Of a stretch of 17,812 nucleotides of DNA, positions 1 through 6,370 are shown in pieces. Made by a program: the position numbers and the translations under genes. The first letter of the stretch is position 1. Every line of letters begins with the position of its first letter. The stretch spans positions 1-17,812 of the forward strand of contig WJJO01000227.1 in the NCBI GenBank assembly GCA_014729665.1. Direction: 5' to 3'. The notes under the pieces were generated by a model. The model was not told where the DNA came from. It was given only the letters and a program-made list of their open reading frames with translations, and ran no database searches. This DNA is from Caldifarciminota bacterium (GTDB lineage: Bacteria > Hydrothermota > Tepidihabitantia > B3-TA06).

Positions 1-51
1 AGGATGTTGTATGGCTATAATCATCTTCGTCGGCATGGAGGAATCAAACAC
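1..51 (-). CDS. Possible 5' end of a leftward gene (partial)
   Basis: An open frame runs leftwards off the window edge. A GTG at 51-49 lies 6 nt after an AAGG (61-58, minus strand) that could bind the ribosome, and an in-frame ATG lies at 36-34. From the ATG the visible residues read MPTKMIIAIQHP. The frame is closed upstream by a TAG at 81-79. A strong leftward promoter (143-171) would transcribe it with a leader of about 85-100 nt. Only 12-17 residues are visible, too few to name a family, so the call rests on the promoter and the start context. Confidence 0.3.
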   Translation of the reverse strand, partial: MFDSSMPTKMIIAIQHP

Positions 52-80
52 TTGACACCTTACCAGAAGTTGTCTATACT
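52..80 (+). promoter_or_regulatory. Sigma70-type promoter, rightward (P1)
   Basis: TTGACA (52-57), 17-nt spacer, TATACT (75-80), with a predicted start near 87. This is a near-perfect consensus. It points right, towards the small ORF at 110-190 and then the gene at 319, and it faces the leftward promoter at 143-171, so the two transcripts would overlap over roughly 87-136. It also lies antisense to the leader of the possible leftward gene. Confidence 0.65.
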
Positions 81-109
81 AAGACAACCTAAACTAGACG
101 AAGGCCAAC

Positions 110-190
110 ATGAGACGCAGTTGGTTGCATAGTACATATAATATAATAGCGATGTTATTATTAATTGTCAACCCTTTAACGAAACCATAA
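110..190 (+). CDS. Possible 26-residue small protein
   Basis: An ATG at 110 follows AAGG (101-104) by 5 nt, 23 nt downstream of the predicted start of a consensus promoter. The frame ends at TAA 188-190. The translation is basic at the N-terminus (MRRSW) followed by a short hydrophobic stretch (IIAMLLLIV), as in many small single-span membrane peptides. Nothing identifies a family. The leftward promoter at 143-171 lies inside this frame, so the ORF may be accidental. Confidence 0.25.
   Translation: MRRSWLHSTYNIIAMLLLIVNPLTKP
143..171 (-). promoter_or_regulatory. Sigma70-type promoter, leftward (P3)
   Basis: On the minus strand: TTGACA (171-166), 17-nt spacer, TATTAT (148-143). Predicted start is near 136, reading left towards the window edge and the possible gene at 51. 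It lies in a very AT-rich patch (130-170). Confidence 0.65.
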
Positions 191-269
191 TTCTTCTTTT
201 TCTAGGACGGAAAAACCAAGTTCCTCGTCCAGGTGTCGTCCATAGAAAAGGAAGCGAAAACCGATACAC

Positions 270-298
270 TTGACAATTCATACCTCTCCTGCTATCAT
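270..298 (+). promoter_or_regulatory. Sigma70-type promoter of the 319 gene
   Basis: TTGACA (270-275), 17-nt spacer, TATCAT (293-298). The predicted start near 304-306 gives a leader of about 14 nt that is just long enough to hold the GGAGG ribosome site at 308-312, 6 nt before the GTG start at 319. Confidence 0.75.
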
Positions 299-318
299 GC
301 CTAAACTGGAGGAATATC

Positions 319-2016
319 GTGAAGAAAATCCTTGTTTTAATGACGGTTATAACACTAGCCGTACCGATTTGGGCGACCGCCCCGCATCCGGGCGATGACT
401 ACGTCCTGCCGGACTACTACTACAATGTTCCGATGATTGACACGTCTATAAATCCTTTATTGATGAGATTTAACTACCTTTACGAGTTCCGCCAGATAGC
501 CGACTTCTGCGCGTTCTGGCAGCTGGACGATGCCGATTCCGCAGACCACGGCGGTATGATAGAGGCCGAAACGGGCGAACTAAAGGATATAATACAGACG
601 GATAACACGCAGGAGGCTATCTGGGTGTGGTCAAGGTATGGAGAACTGACCGGGGATACCTCAAGATACAGGGAAAATATCGACAAGGCCTGGTTCTACT
701 GCGAGAACTTCCCTGCCTGGGAAGAGGAAGGCGATCCCGGCCAGGATTACTACCGCGCACACAACTGCGCATGGGGCATCGCCGCGGAGTCAAGGTTCCG
801 AAACGTTTATGGAGACAACTCGAAGGGATGGTACCGTGACTCGTGCGTTTCCTATATCGAAACCCATCCCTTAAGTCTTTCATCGAAGCTCAACAGACTC
901 GTAACGGGCTGGTGCGCGGGCTGGCTGTACTACTATACGACGGAGTTTCGCGACGGAGTGGCGCTTGACAGCGCCCTGGCTCACAGCCACAGGCTTCTTG
1001 AGAAGATAAATGAAGCCCCGCAGTTCCACCTGTCCGATGAGTATTGGGCAATGTCGGCAGGAACAATGGTCTGGGGCATTAGCAACTCCTACTTCCAGGA
1101 GAACATGAGTGAGGGAATAGATTGGGTCGCGGAGAACGGGCATTATCTGGATACCTTCCAGGTGTGGAAGCCATCGGGCCGGTCCTGGGACAACTCGTGG
1201 AACGTCGGGTTCTGCAACGGTCACGGCGCGATGTACGACATATCCGGGGATGAAAAGTATGCGCGGCATCACAAGTGGCTTGCCCATAAGCTGCTTTCCT
1301 ACGATACAGACGACGACGGAGGCATACCTGCGACGACTAAGGATACCGATACCACGGATATGAGCTGGGTTTCGACGTACCTGTGCATGATGGGCCTGGA
1401 CAGGCTTATAGGAGAAGTTCCTGACTTTGACGCAGGGGTTCTGGAACTCGTTGATATATATGATGGGAAACAGATAGAAGTCGGGACTGTTATTGACCTG
1501 AAGGCGGTGGTATCCAACTTCGGTCTGGGGGATATGTCAGGGGTTTCGGTGGAGCTGGAAGGCCTCGGGTCGGGAAGCGCTGATCTTGGGTTTCTGGAGG
1601 CCGATACGGTTGTCCTGGTCGAGGGCTGGGAGGTTCCGGACTCGGCGGTGCTGCGAGTTACTATAAATCATGCCGACGACGAGAACGATACGAACGATAC
1701 CTTAACCGTCCGTCTCAACAAGGCCGCAGGGATTGGCGAGGATAGACCGGAGAGTATTGCCGGATTGGACGTTGGTTACGCGAGTGGTGGAGATATTCGG
1801 ATATCTTACAGCCTGAAGGGTGCTCACGGTTATAAACTATCTGTATATTCGGCAGACGGTCGTCTGGTGAGGTCTTTCGATGTATTATCTGAGACCGGTT
1901 CAATAATCTGGGATGGAAGATGTAAGGATGGATCACAGGTATCCGCAGGTGTATACTTCTTTAATCTCAAAACCTCCGATGGTGCAATAACACGCAAGAC
2001 GACCTTATTGGAATAA
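319..2016 (+). CDS. Secreted toroid/CARDB protein with C-terminal FlgD-like sorting domain
   Basis: Secreted protein of 565 residues, function unknown. The start is GTG 319, set by GGAGG at 308-312. Residues 1-20 are a Sec signal peptide (MKK, then a hydrophobic core ending IWATA). Residues about 45-365 are helix-rich and Trp/Tyr-rich, with recurring 'YxW'-type helices and an acidic DTDDDGGIP stretch near 340, which looks like an (alpha/alpha) toroid of the glycosidase/lyase/cyclase-like type. Catalytic residues could not be assigned. Residues about 370-465 look like a CARDB-type beta-sandwich (VSNFGLGDMSGVSVELEG). Residues about 480-565 match the FlgD Ig-like/type IX 'type A' sorting domain (SVYSADGRLVRSF, WDGRCKDGSQVSAGVYFFNL). 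In FCB bacteria such tails send proteins through the type IX system to the cell surface. No such secretion genes are in this window. It converges on nrdJ. Confidence 0.85.
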   Translation: MKKILVLMTVITLAVPIWATAPHPGDDYVLPDYYYNVPMIDTSINPLLMRFNYLYEFRQIADFCAFWQLDDADSADHGGMIEAETGELKDIIQTDNTQEAIWVWSRYGELTGDTSRYRENIDKAWFYCENFPAWEEEGDPGQDYYRAHNCAWGIAAESRFRNVYGDNSKGWYRDSCVSYIETHPLSLSSKLNRLVTGWCAGWLYYYTTEFRDGVALDSALAHSHRLLEKINEAPQFHLSDEYWAMSAGTMVWGISNSYFQENMSEGIDWVAENGHYLDTFQVWKPSGRSWDNSWNVGFCNGHGAMYDISGDEKYARHHKWLAHKLLSYDTDDDGGIPATTKDTDTTDMSWVSTYLCMMGLDRLIGEVPDFDAGVLELVDIYDGKQIEVGTVIDLKAVVSNFGLGDMSGVSVELEGLGSGSADLGFLEADTVVLVEGWEVPDSAVLRVTINHADDENDTNDTLTVRLNKAAGIGEDRPESIAGLDVGYASGGDIRISYSLKGAHGYKLSVYSADGRLVRSFDVLSETGSIIWDGRCKDGSQVSAGVYFFNLKTSDGAITRKTTLLE

Positions 2017-2070
2017 AAAAGTAGGGGGCGATTCATGACGTGAAACGATGGTTACGTTAATCGCCCCTAC
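2015..2070 (-). terminator. Intrinsic terminator of nrdJ (long hairpin)
   Basis: Arms GTAGGGGGCGATT (2021-2033) and AATCGCCCCTAC (2059-2070) pair over 12 bp with one bulged G. An inner ACGTGA/TTACGT helix extends the stem. On the minus strand the hairpin is followed by TTTTTT (2020-2015), so it would stop nrdJ transcripts just before they enter the 319 gene. The GC-rich palindrome also resembles dispersed REP-like repeats. Confidence 0.75.
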
Positions 2071-2076
2071 AATAGA

Positions 2077-2106
2077 ACCCCTTCAGGTAACCTGTTGAGG
2101 TTTTTT
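2077..2106 (+). terminator. Intrinsic terminator of the 319 gene
   Basis: On the plus strand AACC/GGTT and CAGG/CCTG pair around a TAA loop (2088-2090), with a C/A mismatch and a TT/TT internal loop. A T6 run follows at 2101-2106. Its end touches the nrdJ stop codon. Together with the opposite-strand hairpin at 2015-2070 it insulates the two convergent genes. Confidence 0.6.
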
Positions 2107-4256
2107 CACGAATTACACTTCGGGCAGTCGCCTGCAAACTCAGAGCTCACTGTTAGCATCCGGTCTGAAAAACTGTATCCTGAAAGCATCCTTGCCGCCC
2201 TTGCGGAAGGCTTCTGATCCTTGTTTACGGTTCCGATGTTGAGGACCTGTGACTGCTTGGAGCCGTCGCGGTAAACGGTAACGCCTTTACATCCCATCCG
2301 GTAGGCCAGCATGTAAACGTCGGCCACGTCCATGGGTGTTGCGTGATTCGGCAGGTTGACCGTTTTTGAAACGGCATTATCGGTATGAGCCTGGAATGCC
2401 GCCTGCATCTTCACGTGCCAGGACGGGTTAACGTCGTGGGCGGTAACGAAGATGCGCTTGACCGCATCGGGGATCTTGCGTATATGGGCAAGGGTTCCGT
2501 GTCTGGCTATCTCCTTCATCAATCCTTCGTTGTAGAAACCCATCTCGCGTGCAAGTCTCTCGAACTCGGGATTAACCTCAAGAAGCTCGGTGTTATCCAT
2601 GACGTTCCGGATAAACGAGATTGCAAAGATAGGCTCTATCCCCGAAGAGCAGCCGGCAATGATTGATATGGTTCCTGTGGGAGCGATGGTGGTAACGGTC
2701 GCGTTACGGCGAGGTTCCTGGCCCCTGCGGGCGAAGGAAGAGCCCGGGAAGCTGGGAAATGCCCCCCGCTTTCGGGCAAGCTGGACCGATGCCTTAATCG
2801 CTTCATCATTGACGAAACCCATCACCTTCTCGGCCAATTCCAGGGCTTCTTCGGAGTTGTAAGGTATCCCCAACTCGAACAGCATATCGGCCCAACCCAT
2901 TATCCCCAGGCCAATCTTCCGGTTTCGGCGAACCATCTCCTCTATCTCGGGCAGGGGATAACGCCCCGCCTCGATAACATTATCGAGGAAATGCACGGCT
3001 TCATGTACCGTTTCACGAAGGTGCTCGTAGTCGACCTTGTGACCAGTGACCATCCTGGCAAGGTTTACAGAACCAAGGTTGCAGGCCTCGTAAGGCAGCA
3101 GAGGTTGCTCACCGCAGGGATTGGTTGCTTCAATCTCGCCAAGCTCGGGCGTGGGGTTTTCATCGTTGATTTTATCTAAAAAGATGATACCGGGATCACC
3201 AGTGCGCCAGGCCATGGTAACCATAAGGTTGAACACATCCTTTGCACGAAGCCTGCCGACCTCTTCACCTCCGCGGGGATTGCGCAGGCTGTAGTTCTCA
3301 TCTCGTTCAACGGCCTGCATGAACTCTTCGGTCACGCCTACGGAGATATTGAAGTTGGTCAGGATGCCTTCGGATTCCTTGGAGGTAATGAACTCGAGGA
3401 TGTCAGGATGATCGATGCGCAATATGCCCATATTGGCACCGCGGCGACGCCCGCCCTGTTTGATGACGTCTGTTGCCACGTCGAAAACACGCATGAAGGA
3501 CAGGGGACCCGAAGCTATCCCTCCTGTGGAGCGCACCATGTCGTTCTTGGGACGTAGACGGGAGAAGGAAAAGCCGGTTCCGCCGCCTGTCTTGTGGATT
3601 ATGGCGGCATGCTTGACCGACTCGAATATCTTATCCATCGTGTCCTCTACAGGCAGAACGAAGCATGCTGCAAGCTGCCCCAGTTCCGTACCTGCATTCA
3701 TGAGCGTGGGTGAGTTTGGCATAAACTCGAAGGAAGTCATCAGGTTGTAGAACCCCTCTTCGGTCTTTGCCACGTCCCCGCCGAAGCGCTCATCCGGCGC
3801 CGCGATTGCCTTTGCCACCCTCTTAAACATCTGGGTCGGCGTCTCTCTGACGTTGCCTTCCTCGTCTTTCAGCAGATAGCGGCGTTCAAGGACCTTCAGT
3901 GCGTTGAGGGAGAGTTTCAGATCATCCTGTATACCTACGAAGAACTCTTTTGCTTCGCGTAGTTCTGCGCGTTTGCGGCGATAGAGTATGTAGGCCTTAG
4001 CGGTTTTCGCGTTCCCGGAACGTATAAGAACCGTCTCCACGATGTCCTGGACTTCCTCGACTGAGGGAATGCCTGCTTCGCCGTGGCGCTTTACAAGCTC
4101 TTCTTCAACCTTCCGGGCCAGGGTCTCCGCCTGTTCTTTTCCCTCTTCTCCCACCGCTTTGGCGGCCTTGGAAATAGCGTTAGTTATCTTTTCGAGATCG
4201 AAATCAACTACCCGGCCGTCGCGTTTCCGTATCTTTTTAGGTCCCGATTCGTTCAT
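2106..4256 (-). CDS. nrdJ: Vitamin B12-dependent (class II) ribonucleotide reductase
   Basis: Reduces ribonucleotides to deoxyribonucleotides using adenosylcobalamin as the radical source, so it can work with or without oxygen. It has 716 residues. Residues about 6-100 form an ATP-cone (KKIRKRDGRVVDFD). The barrel carries C198 (LAACFVLP), the nucleotide loop TGGGTGFSFSRLRP (223-236), the catalytic N379-C-E383 triad in NPCGEQPL with thiyl Cys381, the second redox Cys392 (EACNLGSVNL), and the APTGTISIIAGCSSGIEP signature (525-542). The tail ends with a single C711-P-K-C714 pair two residues before the stop, shorter than the usual Cys-rich end of the family. ATG 4256 follows AAGGAGG by 7 nt. No NrdA/NrdB or NrdD is visible nearby. 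Confidence 0.97.
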   Translation of the reverse strand: MNESGPKKIRKRDGRVVDFDLEKITNAISKAAKAVGEEGKEQAETLARKVEEELVKRHGEAGIPSVEEVQDIVETVLIRSGNAKTAKAYILYRRKRAELREAKEFFVGIQDDLKLSLNALKVLERRYLLKDEEGNVRETPTQMFKRVAKAIAAPDERFGGDVAKTEEGFYNLMTSFEFMPNSPTLMNAGTELGQLAACFVLPVEDTMDKIFESVKHAAIIHKTGGGTGFSFSRLRPKNDMVRSTGGIASGPLSFMRVFDVATDVIKQGGRRRGANMGILRIDHPDILEFITSKESEGILTNFNISVGVTEEFMQAVERDENYSLRNPRGGEEVGRLRAKDVFNLMVTMAWRTGDPGIIFLDKINDENPTPELGEIEATNPCGEQPLLPYEACNLGSVNLARMVTGHKVDYEHLRETVHEAVHFLDNVIEAGRYPLPEIEEMVRRNRKIGLGIMGWADMLFELGIPYNSEEALELAEKVMGFVNDEAIKASVQLARKRGAFPSFPGSSFARRGQEPRRNATVTTIAPTGTISIIAGCSSGIEPIFAISFIRNVMDNTELLEVNPEFERLAREMGFYNEGLMKEIARHGTLAHIRKIPDAVKRIFVTAHDVNPSWHVKMQAAFQAHTDNAVSKTVNLPNHATPMDVADVYMLAYRMGCKGVTVYRDGSKQSQVLNIGTVNKDQKPSARAARMLSGYSFSDRMLTVSSEFAGDCPKCNS

Positions 4257-4263
4257 CCTTTGT

Positions 4264-4307
4264 CCTCCTTGGCTGTCTAGTTTAGCTCAAATTTCACCCC
4301 TTGTCAA
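4264..4307 (-). promoter_or_regulatory. nrdJ promoter and ribosome site
   Basis: Minus strand: TTGACA (4307-4302), 17-nt spacer, TAAACT (4284-4279), predicted start near 4272. AAGGAGG (4270-4264) then lies at the very start of the message, 7 nt before the nrdJ ATG. No cobalamin riboswitch fits in a leader this short. Confidence 0.8.
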
Positions 4308-4339
4308 GCTATCTAGCGCCAACTCACACCCGGAACGTT

Positions 4340-4552
4340 AAACGTTTTATTACATTAACTTACACCAGGGAATTAATCCGATATCTAACAAAAATATACC
4401 TTACTATTAATATATAATTTAGCTATCAAAGGCTGTGGATAACCTGTGGAAAACTTGTTAGTAAATCTAAGTTGTTAGCCGGTGGTGAGGTATGGGTCGA
4501 ACGGTGTATTTTTTTCGAAATTATCCACGTTATGGCTCGGGGGTTTTCAACA
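4340..4552. promoter_or_regulatory. AT-rich stretch with DnaA-box-like 9-mers
   Basis: This is most of the 317-bp gap between nrdJ and the lipoprotein gene. 4345-4430 is visibly AT-rich (runs such as TATTAATATATAATTT). Beside it lie TGTGGATAA (4434-4442, exact reverse complement of the DnaA box TTATCCACA), TGTGGAAAA (4445-4453, TTTTCCACA on the other strand) exactly 11 bp on, and TTATCCACG (4521-4529) in the opposite orientation. A looser TTTTCAACA sits at 4544-4552. Either DnaA control of nrdJ or an origin-like site would fit. The cluster is upstream of the nrdJ promoter by about 130-240 bp. Confidence 0.5.
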
Positions 4553-4573
4553 GGCGGGTTGGTTTAAGGCCTT

Positions 4574-5689
4574 CTATTCACTTTTAGAAAAGTCAATAAG
4601 ATCGTCCTTCCAGCTGTTCAACCAATCTCGGTGAGGGGCAACTTGTGATTTCCACCCGTAACCGTGGCTGTATCTTGTTAAACCCACAGCAGCAGTTCGG
4701 TAACAGTGTTCATACTTATAATTCCATGTATCAAACCAATCTACATATCCCCATTTTACGCTACTATCTGAAATTCTCTCAACAATTTGATGTAGCCAAT
4801 CTGGATAAAGATCCAACGTATCCCCATCTTTTGGAAATAAAGGAATCCCGTTGACACTATCATTTTTATATCGAAAGAATCCGTAAATTTCTTGTTCCCC
4901 GTACTCATCTTCTTGAACCATCTTAACAACTATACTATCTCCGTACCCGATAAACTCAGATACTTTTATTGAATAATATGTAGTATCGGTAACCGAAGGT
5001 TCTCCGCTTTCTTCTGATGGACGATAACAATAACAGCAACGGTACTCCCACACATAACCAGGCCCCGCTGGGAAATAACTCTCATCAAGGGTGTATGTAA
5101 CGAATCTATTATAGTCAGTTTGAGTATCTGCCGCCGCAATCTTCCAGTGATACGTAACCGGATCGAGCGAATCTGTAATCTCAAAAAACGTATCGGTTAT
5201 AACCGTGTCCAGGATAAGTTGATTTGCCTCGGGCTGACCCTGGTAGATTATTAGATTGTAGGTTTCATTGGCATTAGTCGAACTCCAAAACAACGTCGGT
5301 GTCTTTATCGTATCGGCATCAGGTGGTGACAGTAATCTTAGTTCCGAAGCCCCGACACTCACCACAAAGCTCGAAACATCAGACCACTCACTCCAGTCGG
5401 TACCCCGGCATCGAACCCGCCAGTAGTAGGTTCCCGTATCTAAGGTATCGGGTGGTGTAAAGGTAGTGTCATTAATCTTACTCCAGGTATCTGCAATCGT
5501 GGCAAAGGTTGGATCTTGCGATAAATGCAGTTCGTACTCCTCACCCGTCGATTCCCATATAAAGGTTGGATGAGTAACCTGTGCACCGTCGAGCGGTCTA
5601 TACAACTGCGGCGCTTCGGGTATCATTTCGCAGGAGATTAATACAACTCCCATAATAGTACACAACAACCCGATTACTAACCTATTCAT
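4574..5689 (-). CDS. Lipoprotein with two fibronectin-type modules
   Basis: Predicted lipoprotein of 371 residues, function unknown. The ATG at 5689 is preferred over one four codons upstream (5701) because GGAGG (5699-5695) lies 5 nt before it and overlaps the earlier ATG. Residues 1-19 are a signal peptide ending LIS, with lipidation at Cys20. Residues about 26-110 and 116-200 are two related beta-sandwich modules (FIWESTGEEYELHLSQDPTF / TYYWRVRC and LFWSSTNANETYNLIIYQ / TYHWKI), of the fibronectin-like kind common in surface proteins of this type of genome. Residues 205-371 are a separate domain beginning YFPAGPGYVWEY, with a Cys cluster C218-C219-C221. By eye the gene is more AT-rich than its neighbours. 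No intrinsic terminator was seen after it. Confidence 0.8.
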   Translation of the reverse strand: MNRLVIGLLCTIMGVVLISCEMIPEAPQLYRPLDGAQVTHPTFIWESTGEEYELHLSQDPTFATIADTWSKINDTTFTPPDTLDTGTYYWRVRCRGTDWSEWSDVSSFVVSVGASELRLLSPPDADTIKTPTLFWSSTNANETYNLIIYQGQPEANQLILDTVITDTFFEITDSLDPVTYHWKIAAADTQTDYNRFVTYTLDESYFPAGPGYVWEYRCCYCYRPSEESGEPSVTDTTYYSIKVSEFIGYGDSIVVKMVQEDEYGEQEIYGFFRYKNDSVNGIPLFPKDGDTLDLYPDWLHQIVERISDSSVKWGYVDWFDTWNYKYEHCYRTAAVGLTRYSHGYGWKSQVAPHRDWLNSWKDDLIDFSKSE

Positions 5690-5719
5690 TTCATCCTCCA
5701 TCCTCTAGGGTTACAGATT

Positions 5720-5747
5720 ATTATGGGATAGATACGACCGACGTCAA
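5720..5747 (-). promoter_or_regulatory. Promoter of the 4574-5689 lipoprotein gene
   Basis: Minus strand: TTGACG (5747-5742), 16-nt spacer, CATAAT (5725-5720), each 5 of 6 to consensus. Predicted start near 5713 gives a leader of about 24 nt containing the GGAGG that sets the start. Confidence 0.65.
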
Positions 5748-5787
5748 GCCTTCTTTTCTTACCAAGACAGCACCTACGCTTCACGGG

Positions 5788-5824
5788 TACCTACACAAAA
5801 AAGACTTAGTCTTTTTTGTGGGTA
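5788..5824. terminator. Palindromic bidirectional terminator
   Basis: CACAAAAAAGACT (5794-5806) and AGTCTTTTTTGTG (5808-5820) are perfect 13-bp arms around one central base. TACC (5788-5791) and GGTA (5821-5824) extend the stem past a 2-nt bulge. Either strand gives a hairpin with T6 in its 3' arm. It begins right after the stop codon of the 5826-6200 gene and precedes the lipoprotein promoter. The stem is A/U-rich, so its strength as a terminator is uncertain. Confidence 0.55.
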
Positions 5825-5825
5825 A

Positions 5826-6200
5826 CTACCTCATCTTCTTTCGTCCGTAGGCCACAATCTCCGCATCGGTCATCTCGTCCTTATTATCTTCGTGGAGTCT
5901 TCCCAACAGGTGTTCGGCATCCTCCTCGCACCGGTTGCGGAACTCCCGAAGGGCCTGTTTATGCCCCACCAGGTGCAAAGATTCCCTTGACCTGCCTATT
6001 GCATCTATGATATCATCGTAGTAGCGCTTGAGGTCTCCCCTGCGCTGTCTGTCGAACCGAGACTGGGACCACCCGCCGTGATCATGCCTTCCGTGCGCCC
6101 TTGACTTGATACGTTTCTCGCGTTTTACATCATCGCCCTCCAGCCAGAAAAGCTTTGCTTCCCTGTGGTCTAACCATCCGACTATCAGTTTATTTACCAT
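5826..6200 (-). CDS. Small release-factor-like protein with GGWSQ loop (VLRF1/baeRF-like)
   Basis: Protein of 124 residues. The N-terminal strand LIVGWLDHREAKLFWLEG (5-22) and the end TDAEIVAYGRKKM (111-123) match the pattern of small 'translational machinery' proteins related to the eRF1/Pelota fold (WIDHKEA... TDGQLVAYARKYF as remembered). Between them, 42-54 reads GGWSQSRFDRQRR, like the catalytic loop of VLRF1/baeRF-type peptidyl-tRNA hydrolases, in which the Gln (Q46 here) replaces the GGQ glutamine of release factors. The rest is helical and charged. A role in freeing or sensing stalled ribosomes is inferred. The protein is much shorter than typical VLRF1 proteins, so it may be a one-domain version. 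ATG 6200 follows AGGAG by about 6 nt. The upstream 130 bp is strongly structured. Confidence 0.7.
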   Translation of the reverse strand: MVNKLIVGWLDHREAKLFWLEGDDVKREKRIKSRAHGRHDHGGWSQSRFDRQRRGDLKRYYDDIIDAIGRSRESLHLVGHKQALREFRNRCEEDAEHLLGRLHEDNKDEMTDAEIVAYGRKKMR

Positions 6201-6267
6201 TCTATCTCCTTTTTCGATCTTTCTAAGTTCTCCAATTATCTGATCCCAAATATACGACGAAGCCGAA

Positions 6268-6314
6268 TCTCGGGGCGTTTCATCGGGGTCCCCGAGAAAA
6301 CGTGAAACGTTTTC
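6268..6314 (-). promoter_or_regulatory. Three overlapping, mutually exclusive hairpins upstream of the GGWSQ gene
   Basis: Hairpin A pairs TCTCGGGG (6268-6275) with CCCCGAGA (6290-6297). Hairpin B pairs CGTTTCA (6276-6282) with TGAAACG (6303-6309). Hairpin C pairs GAAAACGT (6296-6303) with ACGTTTTC (6307-6314) over a 3-nt loop. All arms are perfect, and B shares bases with C and encloses the right arm of A. This resembles an RNA switch or attenuator in the leader of the 5826-6200 gene. No T-run follows A or C on the minus strand, and no clear promoter was found between the switch and the gene. Confidence 0.45.
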
Positions 6315-6334
6315 TTCAGGTGTTTTTTCGGGTT

Positions 6335-6365
6335 CCCTGTCAAATTACGAAGTGATTTTACAGGG
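6335..6365 (-). other. Hairpin directly after the radical SAM stop codon
   Basis: CCCTGT (6335-6340) and ACAGGG (6360-6365) pair. Inner AAAT/ATTT and AC/GT steps continue the stem around a TTC loop. It starts 5 nt after the stop of the 6371-7150 gene. On the minus strand it is followed by A-rich sequence rather than T's, so it is more likely an mRNA 3'-end protector or intercistronic hairpin than a classical terminator. Confidence 0.45.
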
Positions 6366-6370
6366 CGTAG

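Noticed and set aside
2080..2110. Frameshift truncating the NrdJ tail
   Set aside because: Reading past the stop in this frame and the others gives no Cys-rich tail, and the sequence becomes a terminator at once.
4257..4310. Cobalamin riboswitch or NrdR boxes controlling nrdJ
   Set aside because: The predicted leader is under 20 nt, and no paired NrdR-type palindromes were found around the promoter.
4257..4573. Chromosomal origin (oriC) at the DnaA-box cluster
   Set aside because: There are only three or four boxes, no replication genes nearby, and the genes to the right run head-on to a fork leaving this site. Kept as a regulatory candidate.
5699..5701. Earlier ATG for the lipoprotein
   Set aside because: It overlaps the GGAGG that serves the ATG at 5689, and the signal peptide reads naturally from MNRLVIG.
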